A stretch of DNA of 64,000 nt from Paenibacillaceae bacterium (GTDB lineage: Bacteria; Bacillota; Bacilli; Paenibacillales; Paenibacillaceae): NCBI GenBank assembly GCA_900766135.1, contig CAAFUF010000036.1, positions 1 through 64,000 on the forward strand, read 5' to 3'. The translations under genes were made by a program, and so were the position numbers. Shown one piece after another: positions 1 through 7,649 of the stretch. The notes beneath the pieces are model-generated. The model was not told the DNA's origin and did not search any database. It was given only the letters and a program-made list of their open reading frames with translations. Positions within the stretch are counted from its first letter, which is position 1; each line of letters opens with the position of its first letter.

Positions 1-454
1 CCTCGATCGTCGTCGTTCCGGCGGCTAGTCCCGTCACGTTCCCGGCATTCACTTCCGCTACCGCCGGATCCGCTACGCGATAGACCGCTGCTGCGGTTAC
101 ATCGCTTTCTGTTCCGTCCGCCGCTTTATAGGTGACAGCGAGCGCTTGGCTCTCGCCCGCTTGAAGCGTCAACATTTCCGGGCTCACCCGCAGCTCCGCC
201 TGTACTTCGCCGCCTTCAGCCCTAACCGTGACTTGGACGGTTTTCGTCAGGCCTTCGTGCTCGACCTCGATCGTCGTCGTTCCAGCCGCTAGGCCCGTCA
301 CGTTCCCGGCATTCACTTCCGCTACCGCCGGATCCGTTACGCGATATTCCGCTGCCGCCGTTACATCGCTTTCCGTTCCGTCTACCGCTTTATACGTCAC
401 GGCAAGCGCTTGGCTCTGGCCTGCTTGGAGCGTCAGATTTTCAGGATTAACGAG
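1..454 (-). repeat. Tandem BIG2-coding repeats, 264-bp period
   Basis: The sequence starting at 1 recurs almost unchanged from 265: both read cctcgatcgtcgtcgttcc at the start and share the aligned blocks that follow for about 190 bp. The 264-bp period equals 88 codons, so the repeats are in frame and encode near-identical BIG2 modules of the protease (EVNAGNVTGLAAGTTTIE in both). At least two copies are in the window; more may lie to the left. Confidence 0.85.
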
Positions 455-3400
455 CAATGCCGGTTCCACGGCGTGGTTGTATCTAACAACATGGGCCGGA
501 CCCCAATATCCATTCCCGGCCAAATCATAGACGTAAACCTCGTAATAGTTGTCTCCAGGTACAACCGGGACGTCGATTTTGAAATTACCTTGGTTATCGA
601 TGGTCCCTGGGCTGGTTTCGATATCGCCGTCCGCATTCTCAAACAGCGCCTCGACACCGATCACAACGTCCATATCCAGCCCGCCGAGGTTTACAAGATA
701 ATTGATCAGCATATCCTCCGTTACTTCGCCGGAAATGACCCCTGTCTGACCGGAGCTTTTCACTTTCAATTCCGGATCATTCAGCTTGGAAACCGGCGCC
801 AAGGTGTCGACGAAGAAGACGTAAGCCGAGTCTTCCGAAGGAACCGATTCAAATTTGGATGGTCCGGTATAAGGGACCAGCAGGAATGCGCCATCGGGAA
901 GAACGGCTTCCTCGCCAAATTCATCAAGGATACTCCCATCCCATCCACGCAAGGTATAGCTGCCTGGACTAACTCCCTCATCCGTTTCAAAGACCACGCC
1001 TAGCCAATTCCCGTTAATATCATGTACTTCCAGCGAAAAATACTCCGCATATTCGTTCACCGTAAACGCGATATCCGTGGTATCAAAAAGCCGATCGCCG
1101 TTCGGCGAAATCGGATTATTGGACAGCTCTACGTCCGTCACCACATCCTGCTGCGGCGTATCGCCGACGTAAACCGAAACCGGCAGGTTGATGGCATGCC
1201 CGGTCGCCGTATCGGTCAGGATCACTTCGCCTTCGTATCGTTGGTTTGCCGCTTCTTCCGGCACTACAACTTCGACGTCGAAGCTGTTTTCCCCACCGGC
1301 GCTTACCGCGACTTCAGCCGCAGACAAGGTCAGGTCAATCGGTGAATTTCCATACCACTGGAAGCTAATCGCGTAGTTCGAGGACTCGCCGGCAATGTCT
1401 TTGACGATCACATGTTGTTCGGCAGAGAAGCCGTTACCGACATATCCAAACGACAAGCTACCCGTATAAAAAGTTTCCGGAACCTCCCCATCGACGTAAG
1501 GCGTCGAATCCTCCGCCATCGCTACCGCTTTGGCCTCGAGCACCTGATCCAGCGCAATGCGTCCGGCCCCTTGATCCATATGAGTATAGCGGTCACCGTT
1601 TCGATCGCTCAGCTTCATCGTATTATTCATCAATAAGGACTTGATTTCATAAGGCGTCAGGCTTGGATATTTCTGTACCACCAGCGCCGCTGCGCCCGTA
1701 ACATGCGGCGCGGCCATACTCGTGCCGTTCTGGGCGGCATACCAGCCCTCGTACTCCGGCACGCTGGATCGAATGCTCATCCCCGGCGCGGAAATGTCCG
1801 GTTTGATGTCATAACCCGGTTTAGCCGGTCCTCGCGAACTGAACCCTGCCATAATATCTTCTTCAATCGTCGAACTGAATTTAGCGGACAACTCCTGTTC
1901 CTTCAAGGCGGTCCGAATTCGTTCCCCGTAAGCCCCGGAGAGCGCATAAACCGGGATGTTCACCTCCGCGTCCCCCAACGTGCCGCTTTCCAATGCTTCC
2001 GGCGCATTGTTGAACACGATCGCGGCCAGAGCGCCTGAAGCTTGGGCGTTCAAGGCTTTATCCGCAAAGGAGATTTCGCCGCGTTTAATGAAGGCGATTT
2101 TACCGGTTAAGTCTTTTCCCGCATAATCCCCCGGCTTCCCTACCCCGACATCGACCAGCGGGTAAGACTCGGTCAGATCCTCAATTCCCGCGGACTTGTC
2201 GAACGTTTCCATAAAGAAGCCTTCCTCGCCCATCGCCGCAATCTGCATAATGGGCGTAACGAGCGGCGGCTTGGAAGCGCCGACGGTAATCGCCAGCTCC
2301 GAAGTGCCCGGATCGCTAACGGTAGCGGCCCCAGGCCCCGAGTTCCCGCTGGATACGACCGCAACGACGCCGGCTTTCATCGCATTGTTGACCGCGATCG
2401 AATCGGCGGAGCGCTGGTTATTCGTCTCCGATCCCAGCGACAGGTTGATGACGTCCATCCCGTCCTCTACGGCCCGCTCGATGCCGGCGATCACATCCTC
2501 CGTCGAGCCGCTGCCGTAAGGCCCCAATACCTTGTAGGCGTAAACTTCCGCCTCCGGCGCGACCCCTTTTACGCCTGCCAAATCGTCCTTGCCGACGGCG
2601 CGCCCCGCTACGATGCCCGACACATGGCTGCCATGCGAGGTATAGTAAGGTCTGCCGTCTTCGTTAACTTCGGGCAGCGACGGATCATCGGCCAGCGCAT
2701 CCAAATAATCCTGCTTCGTCGTTTCGTAAGGCTCGCTATCCTCGTTGACGAAGTCATAACCCCAATATCCTTCGGGAATCGCTCCCGCCAAATCGGGATG
2801 GTCCTTGGCCGCACCGGTGTCGATCACGCCGACCTTCATGCCTTGGCCCTCGGTCCCTTCTTCCCAGAACGCCCCGCTGCCGATAAACGACACGCTGTCC
2901 AGCGGCGCGGCCGGAACCTCTCCTTCCTCCGTGGCATAAACCGTTTCATTCGGATAAACCGCTTTGACGCCCGGAAGCTTCAGCAGACCCTCGACCTCGT
3001 TTGCCGGTATCGTCAGCGAATATCCATTAAAAATACTTTCGTACTCGCGATGAATTTTCGCATTCAGCTTGCCAACCGCTTGCGTCTTGAACGTTTGCTG
3101 CTGCAAATCGACCGCTTTTCTATGGGAGCTCAGCGACTGGCTCGTACGCTTGTTGCTCTGCGAAACTTCAAACACCTTTAAAGGCGCTTCCTGCAGCTCG
3201 ACGATCACCGTCGTCGGTTCGCTGCCGTCCGAAAGCGGAACGTAGTTTTGCGGTTGTACCGCGGCCGCTTCCGCGTCCTGGCGCTCCAGGATGAATCCGT
3301 TGTCCCCGGACGAGGCTTGCCCGGAAATCTGGCGTTTCTCTCTACCTGTGAGCTGAACCCTCGATGCTTGATCCCGCAGCGCTTCCTGCGTTACCGCATC

Positions 3401-3535
3401 CTGATTCAGCCGGGGAACGCCTTCCCTCCTTCCGTCGGCTCCCGCCAAAGCGCCGCCTTCCGCTCCCGCCATCGGCAGCAGCAGCGTAAACGCCAGGATG
3501 AAGCTTAAGATTCCTGCAACGACTCTCTTGCTCAA
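1..3535 (-). CDS. Secreted S8 subtilisin-like serine protease (Vpr-like), C-terminus outside window
   Basis: Extracellular endopeptidase, cut by the left edge. The start is a TTG at 3535 placed after GGTGAGGGAG; an in-frame ATG at 3559 has no ribosome site. A signal peptide (MSKRVVAGILSF, then a hydrophobic run) comes first. An inhibitor-I9-like propeptide follows, and then the peptidase domain: catalytic Asp in GVIDTGA, His in SSHGSHVSG, Ser in NGTSMAAPHV, and oxyanion Asn in SSGNSGPG. A PA-type insert lies between His and Ser (around VFNNAPEALESG), as in B. subtilis Vpr. After the peptidase come a beta-rich Fn3-like region and bacterial Ig-like (BIG2) repeats reaching position 1. The gene is followed on the same strand by nothing visible here, so a cell-wall anchor such as SLH modules may lie beyond the edge. 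Family is certain; the substrate is unknown. Confidence 0.93.
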   Translation of the reverse strand, partial: MSKRVVAGILSFILAFTLLLPMAGAEGGALAGADGRREGVPRLNQDAVTQEALRDQASRVQLTGREKRQISGQASSGDNGFILERQDAEAAAVQPQNYVPLSDGSEPTTVIVELQEAPLKVFEVSQSNKRTSQSLSSHRKAVDLQQQTFKTQAVGKLNAKIHREYESIFNGYSLTIPANEVEGLLKLPGVKAVYPNETVYATEEGEVPAAPLDSVSFIGSGAFWEEGTEGQGMKVGVIDTGAAKDHPDLAGAIPEGYWGYDFVNEDSEPYETTKQDYLDALADDPSLPEVNEDGRPYYTSHGSHVSGIVAGRAVGKDDLAGVKGVAPEAEVYAYKVLGPYGSGSTEDVIAGIERAVEDGMDVINLSLGSETNNQRSADSIAVNNAMKAGVVAVVSSGNSGPGAATVSDPGTSELAITVGASKPPLVTPIMQIAAMGEEGFFMETFDKSAGIEDLTESYPLVDVGVGKPGDYAGKDLTGKIAFIKRGEISFADKALNAQASGALAAIVFNNAPEALESGTLGDAEVNIPVYALSGAYGERIRTALKEQELSAKFSSTIEEDIMAGFSSRGPAKPGYDIKPDISAPGMSIRSSVPEYEGWYAAQNGTSMAAPHVTGAAALVVQKYPSLTPYEIKSLLMNNTMKLSDRNGDRYTHMDQGAGRIALDQVLEAKAVAMAEDSTPYVDGEVPETFYTGSLSFGYVGNGFSAEQHVIVKDIAGESSNYAISFQWYGNSPIDLTLSAAEVAVSAGGENSFDVEVVVPEEAANQRYEGEVILTDTATGHAINLPVSVYVGDTPQQDVVTDVELSNNPISPNGDRLFDTTDIAFTVNEYAEYFSLEVHDINGNWLGVVFETDEGVSPGSYTLRGWDGSILDEFGEEAVLPDGAFLLVPYTGPSKFESVPSEDSAYVFFVDTLAPVSKLNDPELKVKSSGQTGVISGEVTEDMLINYLVNLGGLDMDVVIGVEALFENADGDIETSPGTIDNQGNFKIDVPVVPGDNYYEVYVYDLAGNGYWGPAHVVRYNHAVEPALLVNPENLTLQAGQSQALAVTYKAVDGTESDVTAAAEYRVTDPAVAEVNAGNVTGLAAGTTTIEVEHEGLTKTVQVTVRAEGGEVQAELRVSPEMLTLQAGESQALAVTYKAADGTESDVTAAAVYRVADPAVAEVNAGNVTGLAAGTTTIE

Positions 3536-3654
3536 ACTCTCATCTCCCTCACCATTCATAGTTTTCAAGGAGCCTATACAAGCTGATACCTTTATATCTA
3601 TTGGTGAGGTTTCAATATATTCCCATTTTCATGGTGCAACAGCATATAAAGGAT

Positions 3655-3692
3655 AAAAAAATACGCCTACCCATATTAGGTAAGCGCATCCA
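3655..3692 (-). terminator. Terminator after the yumC-like gene
   Basis: Read on the minus strand, TGCGCTTACC pairs with GGGTAGGCGTA around a TAATAT loop and is followed by seven T. It lies just after the stop of the ferredoxin-NADP reductase gene. Confidence 0.7.
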
Positions 3693-3707
3693 TACAAAAC
3701 AGCCCGT

Positions 3708-4766
3708 TCACTCCGCCATTGATGCGAACAGCTGTTTCTTCAGTTCCCGATTTTTCTCCATGAACAGATCATTATGCGAAGAGACCATTCCGTAAGCTTC
3801 CGCCTCCGGGGTGATGTACTGTTTGGCCCGGTTAACGGCGTTGGCCGCATCCTGAAAAGCCCCGGCGATCAAGTGGAGCTTGCCTTCATAGGCCAAAATA
3901 TCCCCGGCAGCAAAGATTCCCTCCACCGAGGTTTCGCTCATAGAAGTTCCCGCGATGCCGTACTCGTTAGCCATGCGGATCTGGACTTCGCTGTTATCCA
4001 GCAGCGCTTTATCCCGTTCATACCCATGGCTGACCACGACTTCATCGATGTCCAGTTCGACGATGGAGCCGTCTTCATGATTTTGAATCCAGACGCTGCG
4101 GATTGAATCCCCGCCCTTGGCCCCGGTTAACTTCACGATCGATGTATTCAATAGACAGGCGACTTGGCTCTTCATCAGCTTCGACACCTCGGCCTCATGG
4201 CCTTTCAGCATTTCCTTGCGATAGGTTAAATACACCTTCTTCGCGATCGGAGCCAGTTCGTTCGCCCAATCGATCGCGGTATTCCCGCCGCCGGAGATCA
4301 GCACGGTTTTCCCTTTGAACCGGCTCAGCGACTTCACCGTATAATGGAGATTGGTCACCTCAAACCGTTCCGCCCCCTCGATTTCGAGCTTCGTAGGCTT
4401 CAGGATCCCGCCTCCTACGGCAAGGATAATCGTCTTCGAATAATGCTTGGCTCCCGAAGCGGTGTCCAGCGCAAAAATCCGATCCTCGCCCCGAGAAATC
4501 GAAGTCACCTTTTCGCCTAGAACGACTTCGGGCTGAAAGGTCAGACCCTGCTCGATCAGCTGCCGAATCAGCTGTTCCCCGGTGACCGGCGTCAAGCCGC
4601 CGATGTCCCAGATCATTTTCTCCGGATACACGTTCACTTTACCGCCAAGAAAAGGCTGAAACTCGATCAGCTTCGTTTTCATCTCGCGGAGGCCGCTGTA
4701 GAAGGCGGAATACAACCCGGCCGGGCCCCCTCCGATAATCGTGACATCATATACGTTTTGTTCCAT
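3708..4766 (-). CDS. yumC: Ferredoxin/flavodoxin--NADP+ reductase, YumC type
   Basis: FAD enzyme of the thioredoxin-reductase-like ferredoxin-NADP reductase class, moving electrons between NADPH and ferredoxin or flavodoxin in the cytoplasm. The ATG at 4766 follows AAAAGGAGAGG and gives 352 residues, close to the usual 330-350. Visible motifs: the FAD-binding GGGPAGLYSAF near residue 12, the NADP-binding SGGGNTAIDWA near 163, and the C-terminal FAD motif FAAGDILAYEGK near 290. The CxxC of true thioredoxin reductases is absent, which separates this class. Longer in-frame extensions upstream cross the promoter region and are not used. A Fur box sits about 80 bp upstream, so iron limitation probably induces it. 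The terminator at 3655-3692 closes the unit. Confidence 0.9.
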   Translation of the reverse strand: MEQNVYDVTIIGGGPAGLYSAFYSGLREMKTKLIEFQPFLGGKVNVYPEKMIWDIGGLTPVTGEQLIRQLIEQGLTFQPEVVLGEKVTSISRGEDRIFALDTASGAKHYSKTIILAVGGGILKPTKLEIEGAERFEVTNLHYTVKSLSRFKGKTVLISGGGNTAIDWANELAPIAKKVYLTYRKEMLKGHEAEVSKLMKSQVACLLNTSIVKLTGAKGGDSIRSVWIQNHEDGSIVELDIDEVVVSHGYERDKALLDNSEVQIRMANEYGIAGTSMSETSVEGIFAAGDILAYEGKLHLIAGAFQDAANAVNRAKQYITPEAEAYGMVSSHNDLFMEKNRELKKQLFASMAE

Positions 4767-4843
4767 CAGTCGCAACCTCTCCTTTTTTACCGCGTAAGGA
4801 AGTGATTTTTCACTAGGATGGAACCATCGTATCATATCTAATT

Positions 4844-4862
4844 GAGAATGAAAATCATTATT
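4844..4862 (-). promoter_or_regulatory. Fur box upstream of yumC
   Basis: The 19 bases GAGAATGAAAATCATTATT match the classical Fur consensus GATAATGATAATCATTATC at 16 of 19 positions. The site overlaps the stop codon of bshB2 and lies 78-96 bp before the yumC ATG. A TATGAT -10-like hexamer follows on the minus strand, so a bound repressor would cover the promoter. Confidence 0.72.
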
Positions 4863-5562
4863 ATTTAAATAGTGAATCCTTCCCTGGCTGCGACTGACTC
4901 CCGCGGATGAAATATTCGTAACGGCCGAGGTTCCGCAGCGCCTTCTCATCCCGTTGCCATACCCATTCCATGAGCTCCGACTGGCAGCGGTGGGCGCGGA
5001 AGGCGGCCAGCTTGGCCTTCAAATGGTCTTGCACGTCCACCCGGACGATGTCATCTTGAGTGTAGCCGAACTTGTCCGGCTGCAGCATCATGTCGCCGAA
5101 AGAGACAAAATACAGCGATCCTTGCCCGTACCGGCGGAACGCGGCCGTAGCCGCTTTGCCGATCGCGCAATGGTCCGGGTGCCCGCCTAACGTCTCGTGA
5201 AACGTGATTACTGCATCAGGCTTGAGTTCGTGCATCAGTTCTTCGATCCGTCCGATGAGCAGCTCCTCATCAATGAACTCGACCGTCTTGTCGCGGATAT
5301 CGAGAAATTTCAGTTCGTGCACGCCCAAATGGCCGCACGCCTGACGCAGCTCGATTTCCCGGGCCGCCGCAAGCGTCTCCCGGTTCAAATACGGCGGATT
5401 CCCCATCCGTCTTCCCATCTCGCCGCGGGTTGCGCTCACCAACGTGATCTCCACGCCTTCGGCCGCATATTTAGCCAACGTGCCTCCGCAGATAAACGAT
5501 TCGTCGTCAGGGTGAGCAAATACCGCCAGCAGTTTACGTCCCATGATCTTTTGTGTATTCAT
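4861..5562 (-). CDS. bshB2: Bacillithiol biosynthesis deacetylase BshB2
   Basis: PIG-L/LmbE-type zinc deacetylase that removes acetate from N-acetylglucosaminyl-malate in bacillithiol synthesis (role known from B. subtilis BshB1/BshB2). At 233 residues it has the usual size. Zinc-binding motifs are clear: AHPDDESF near residue 16 and GGHPDH near 127. The ATG overlaps the stop of the upstream yojF-like gene (ATGA), so the two are translationally coupled, as in the B. subtilis yojF-yojG pair. That neighbour is the reason for choosing BshB2 over BshB1. No terminator is seen between this gene and yumC, so readthrough into yumC is possible. Confidence 0.9.
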   Translation of the reverse strand: MNTQKIMGRKLLAVFAHPDDESFICGGTLAKYAAEGVEITLVSATRGEMGRRMGNPPYLNRETLAAAREIELRQACGHLGVHELKFLDIRDKTVEFIDEELLIGRIEELMHELKPDAVITFHETLGGHPDHCAIGKAATAAFRRYGQGSLYFVSFGDMMLQPDKFGYTQDDIVRVDVQDHLKAKLAAFRAHRCQSELMEWVWQRDEKALRNLGRYEYFIRGSQSQPGKDSLFK

Positions 5563-5870
5563 TCCGGAAACGGCTCCCTTCCCAAATGCAATGCGACATC
5601 CATACGTCCCCGGTCGTCAAAGCCCTCGAGCAGAAGGCGTCCTTGCTCGTCCAGCTCCAGATGCGTCAACCCTTCGATACGCAGCCAGCCGTGGCCGTCA
5701 AATCGCAATGCAACGCGGTAAGGTCCTTCCCCGGCAATCAACGCATCCGTCAGGTTTAACTTGAAATTGCGGACGAATAAATAGGAAGTTGCTTCACTAT
5801 GCAAATACACGTCGGATCCGACAAAAGCCTTTAACAGATCTTCCGCATGCTTCTTTTCAATGAGATTCAT
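5559..5870 (-). CDS. yojF: YojF-like DUF1806 protein, partner of BshB2
   Basis: Small soluble protein of 103 residues matching the DUF1806/YojF family, which sits directly before bshB2 in many Bacillota. Its biochemical role is not established. The ATG at 5870 lies about 12 bases after AAAAGGA. A further in-frame ATG at 5912 is only 12 bases from the -10 hexamer and would have almost no leader, so it is rejected. The last bases overlap the bshB2 start. The core reads FDGHGWLRIEGLTHLELDEQ, a beta-rich pattern with no catalytic motif. Expression should come from the promoter at 5925-5952. Confidence 0.82.
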   Translation of the reverse strand: MNLIEKKHAEDLLKAFVGSDVYLHSEATSYLFVRNFKLNLTDALIAGEGPYRVALRFDGHGWLRIEGLTHLELDEQGRLLLEGFDDRGRMDVALHLGREPFPE

Positions 5871-5924
5871 GATGGCACGCAGTCCTTTTCGATGTATTTT
5901 ATGGCTATCCAAATCACAGTAACT

Positions 5925-5952
5925 ATTATACGCTCAGGGTCCGTTTGTACAA
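5925..5952 (-). promoter_or_regulatory. Promoter of yojF-bshB2
   Basis: On the minus strand TTGTAC (5952-5947) and a perfect TATAAT (5930-5925) are separated by 16 bp, about 55 bp before the yojF ATG. Confidence 0.6.
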
Positions 5953-5967
5953 GTGACTTTCCCCCGC

Positions 5968-5996
5968 TTGACAAATCCCTTTAAATTGATTATAAA
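5968..5996 (+). promoter_or_regulatory. Sigma-A promoter of the HesB/IscA-like gene
   Basis: A perfect TTGACA (5968-5973), a 17-bp spacer and TATAAA (5991-5996). It is divergent from the yojF promoter; the two -35 elements are only 15 bp apart. Confidence 0.75.
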
Positions 5997-6030
5997 TAAA
6001 TTGTAGACAATTTAATTTTATAAAATTAAA
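5997..6030. promoter_or_regulatory. Two adjoining perfect palindromes (operator candidates)
   Basis: TAAATTGT-AG-ACAATTTA (5997-6014) overlaps a second perfect palindrome, TTTAATTTTATAAAATTAAA (6011-6030). They begin right after the -10 hexamer and span the expected transcription start. AT-rich dyads of this size there fit a MarR/OhrR-type or similar dimeric repressor, but no regulator gene lies next to them. Confidence 0.6.
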
Positions 6031-6055
6031 ATAAACTCAAAAGGATGTGTGTCGG

Positions 6056-6400
6056 ATGAGAGTAGACATGACGAACCTCACGAAAGAAAAGCTGCAACAA
6101 AGCCTGGGCGGGCGGCCGGGGTACTTCAAGCTGGTCGGCGAATCGGAAGGGTGCAGCGCTGCCGGCGTCTATTCGCTGCATTTGATCAGCGAGCCGCTTC
6201 CCACCGACATCGCGTTTGAATCGGGCGGCTTCACCTTTTTGGTGGATCGCCAACAGGAAATTTTGTTTGACGAAGTCATGCGATTGCTTGCCCATGATCA
6301 TTTCCCTACTTTCCGTTTGAGCAGCGACTCGATGTTATACAGCAACAACGTCGTGCTGAAAGACAAACGCGTCGCCGCTCCGGCCGAAGCCCTTCGCTAA
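6056..6400 (+). CDS. HesB/IscA-like iron-sulfur biosynthesis family protein
   Basis: 114-residue protein resembling the short Firmicute HesB-like (Fe-S biosynthesis domain) proteins. Start is the ATG at 6056, ten bases after AAGGA; a GTG at 6047 is too near the ribosome site. The fold signature is VDMTNLTKEKL, then SEGCSAAGVYSLHL near residues 30-45 and FTFLVDRQQEILFDE near 61-75. Canonical A-type carriers use three Cys; here only the single Cys of SEGC remains, so classic cluster transfer by three ligands is unlikely. It stands alone behind a strong promoter and paired palindromes. Function is inferred from fold only. Confidence 0.7.
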   Translation: MRVDMTNLTKEKLQQSLGGRPGYFKLVGESEGCSAAGVYSLHLISEPLPTDIAFESGGFTFLVDRQQEILFDEVMRLLAHDHFPTFRLSSDSMLYSNNVVLKDKRVAAPAEALR

Positions 6401-6435
6401 CGGCCAGGGGTTCCTATAGATTTCCGCTTTCGGCT

Positions 6436-6470
6436 GCCGGGATTCATGACCCGGCGGCCTTTTGGCCGTT
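6436..6470 (+). terminator. Possible weak terminator after the HesB-like gene
   Basis: GCCGGG and CCCGGC enclose an 8-nt loop, followed by ggccttttggcc rather than a clean T tract. This is the only structure seen in the 239-bp gap before the aldo/keto reductase gene. Confidence 0.3.
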
Positions 6471-6639
6471 CTCTCCAGCTCTCCCTTCCGCTCTTGAAAC
6501 CGTCGTCCTTCTATGTCACAATGATGGGGGCATCCCGACGCAATCACGTTTAGCCGTGTTGAATGTTATTCCTATCCGTCTACATAGCTGCCCGGGTGAC
6601 CGTTCATCTATTCCTATTCGACTGAGGAGGATCCGACTA

Positions 6640-7557
6640 ATGAAGACCATCAAGCTTGGAACGAGCACGCTGGAAGTCCCTGTCATCGCCGTCGGCTGCA
6701 TGCGTATCAACTCGCTGGACAAAGCCGGTGCGGAACGTTTCGTGCAAACCGCGCTGGAAGAAGGCGCTAATTTCTTCGACCACGCGGATATATATGGAGG
6801 CGGCTCCTGCGAGGAGATTTTCGCCGATGCGATCCACATGAACCCGGAGATTCGGGAGAAAATCCTGCTGCAATCGAAATGCGGCATCCGTCAAGGCTCC
6901 TTCGATTTCTCGAAAGAGCATATTTTGTCGTCGGTGGACGGCATTCTGAAACGCCTGAGAACCGAATACCTCGACGTGCTGCTGCTGCACCGTCCGGATG
7001 CCCTGGTAGAACCCGAGGAAGTCGCCGAGGCGTTCGACCAGCTGCATGCTTCTGGCAAAGTGCGCCACTTCGGCGTTTCCAATCAGAACCCGATGCAGAT
7101 CCAACTGCTGCAAAAATACGTTAAACAGCCGATCGTCGCCAATCAGCTGCAACTGAGCATCACAAACACTACGATGATTTCGGCCGGCATTAACGTGAAT
7201 ATGGAAAATGAAGCCGCCGTCAACCGCGACGGCAGCGTGCTGGATTTCTGCCGATTGAACGAGATCACGATCCAGCCGTGGTCGCCGTTCCAATACGGAT
7301 TCTTCGAAGGGGTCTTCCTCGGCAACGAGAAGTTCCCCGAGCTGAACCAGAAAATCGACGAAATCGCCGCGAAATACGGCGTTACCAACACAACCATCGC
7401 CATTGCGTGGCTGTTGCGCCATCCGGCTCAAATGCAACCGGTGATCGGGACGATGAACATCGATCGCTTGAAGGACTGCATCCAAGCTGGCGAGATCCGC
7501 TTGACCCGCGAGGAATGGTACGAAATTTACCGCGCCGCGGGCAACATTTTGCCGTAA
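6640..7557 (+). CDS. Aldo/keto reductase (YdhF-like)
   Basis: NADPH-dependent carbonyl reductase with a TIM-barrel fold, 305 residues. The ATG at 6640 follows GAGGAGG; an upstream in-frame ATG at 6556 lacks a site. The catalytic tetrad is recognisable: Asp and Tyr in FFDHADIYGGG near 45-55, Lys in LLQSKCG near 80, and His in LLLHRPD near 115. Cofactor-binding segments PVIGTMN and the VSNQNP loop follow the family pattern. It is a single gene with a strong terminator after it. The physiological substrate cannot be read from sequence. Confidence 0.9.
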   Translation: MKTIKLGTSTLEVPVIAVGCMRINSLDKAGAERFVQTALEEGANFFDHADIYGGGSCEEIFADAIHMNPEIREKILLQSKCGIRQGSFDFSKEHILSSVDGILKRLRTEYLDVLLLHRPDALVEPEEVAEAFDQLHASGKVRHFGVSNQNPMQIQLLQKYVKQPIVANQLQLSITNTTMISAGINVNMENEAAVNRDGSVLDFCRLNEITIQPWSPFQYGFFEGVFLGNEKFPELNQKIDEIAAKYGVTNTTIAIAWLLRHPAQMQPVIGTMNIDRLKDCIQAGEIRLTREEWYEIYRAAGNILP

Positions 7558-7577
7558 AGCTAGCGGTCCCTACGCGA

Positions 7578-7620
7578 AACAACCTAAGCCCCGTTTCTTC
7601 AGGACTTAGGTTGTTTTTTT
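7578..7620 (+). terminator. Rho-independent terminator
   Basis: AACAACCTAAG and CTTAGGTTGTT form a perfect 11-bp stem around a 16-nt loop, then a T tract to 7620. It ends the aldo/keto reductase transcript. Confidence 0.9.
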
Positions 7621-7649
7621 GCCAAAATTCTCGAAAAGGAGGCGTCGGA

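Noticed and set aside
6436..6470. Riboswitch in the gap before the aldo/keto reductase
   Set aside because: Only one short GC hairpin is present, with no conserved aptamer-like pattern that I recognise.
7278..7649. Upstream extension of the MFS frame
   Set aside because: Crosses the previous gene's stop and its terminator; the strong AAAAGGAGG at 7635-7643 marks the true start.
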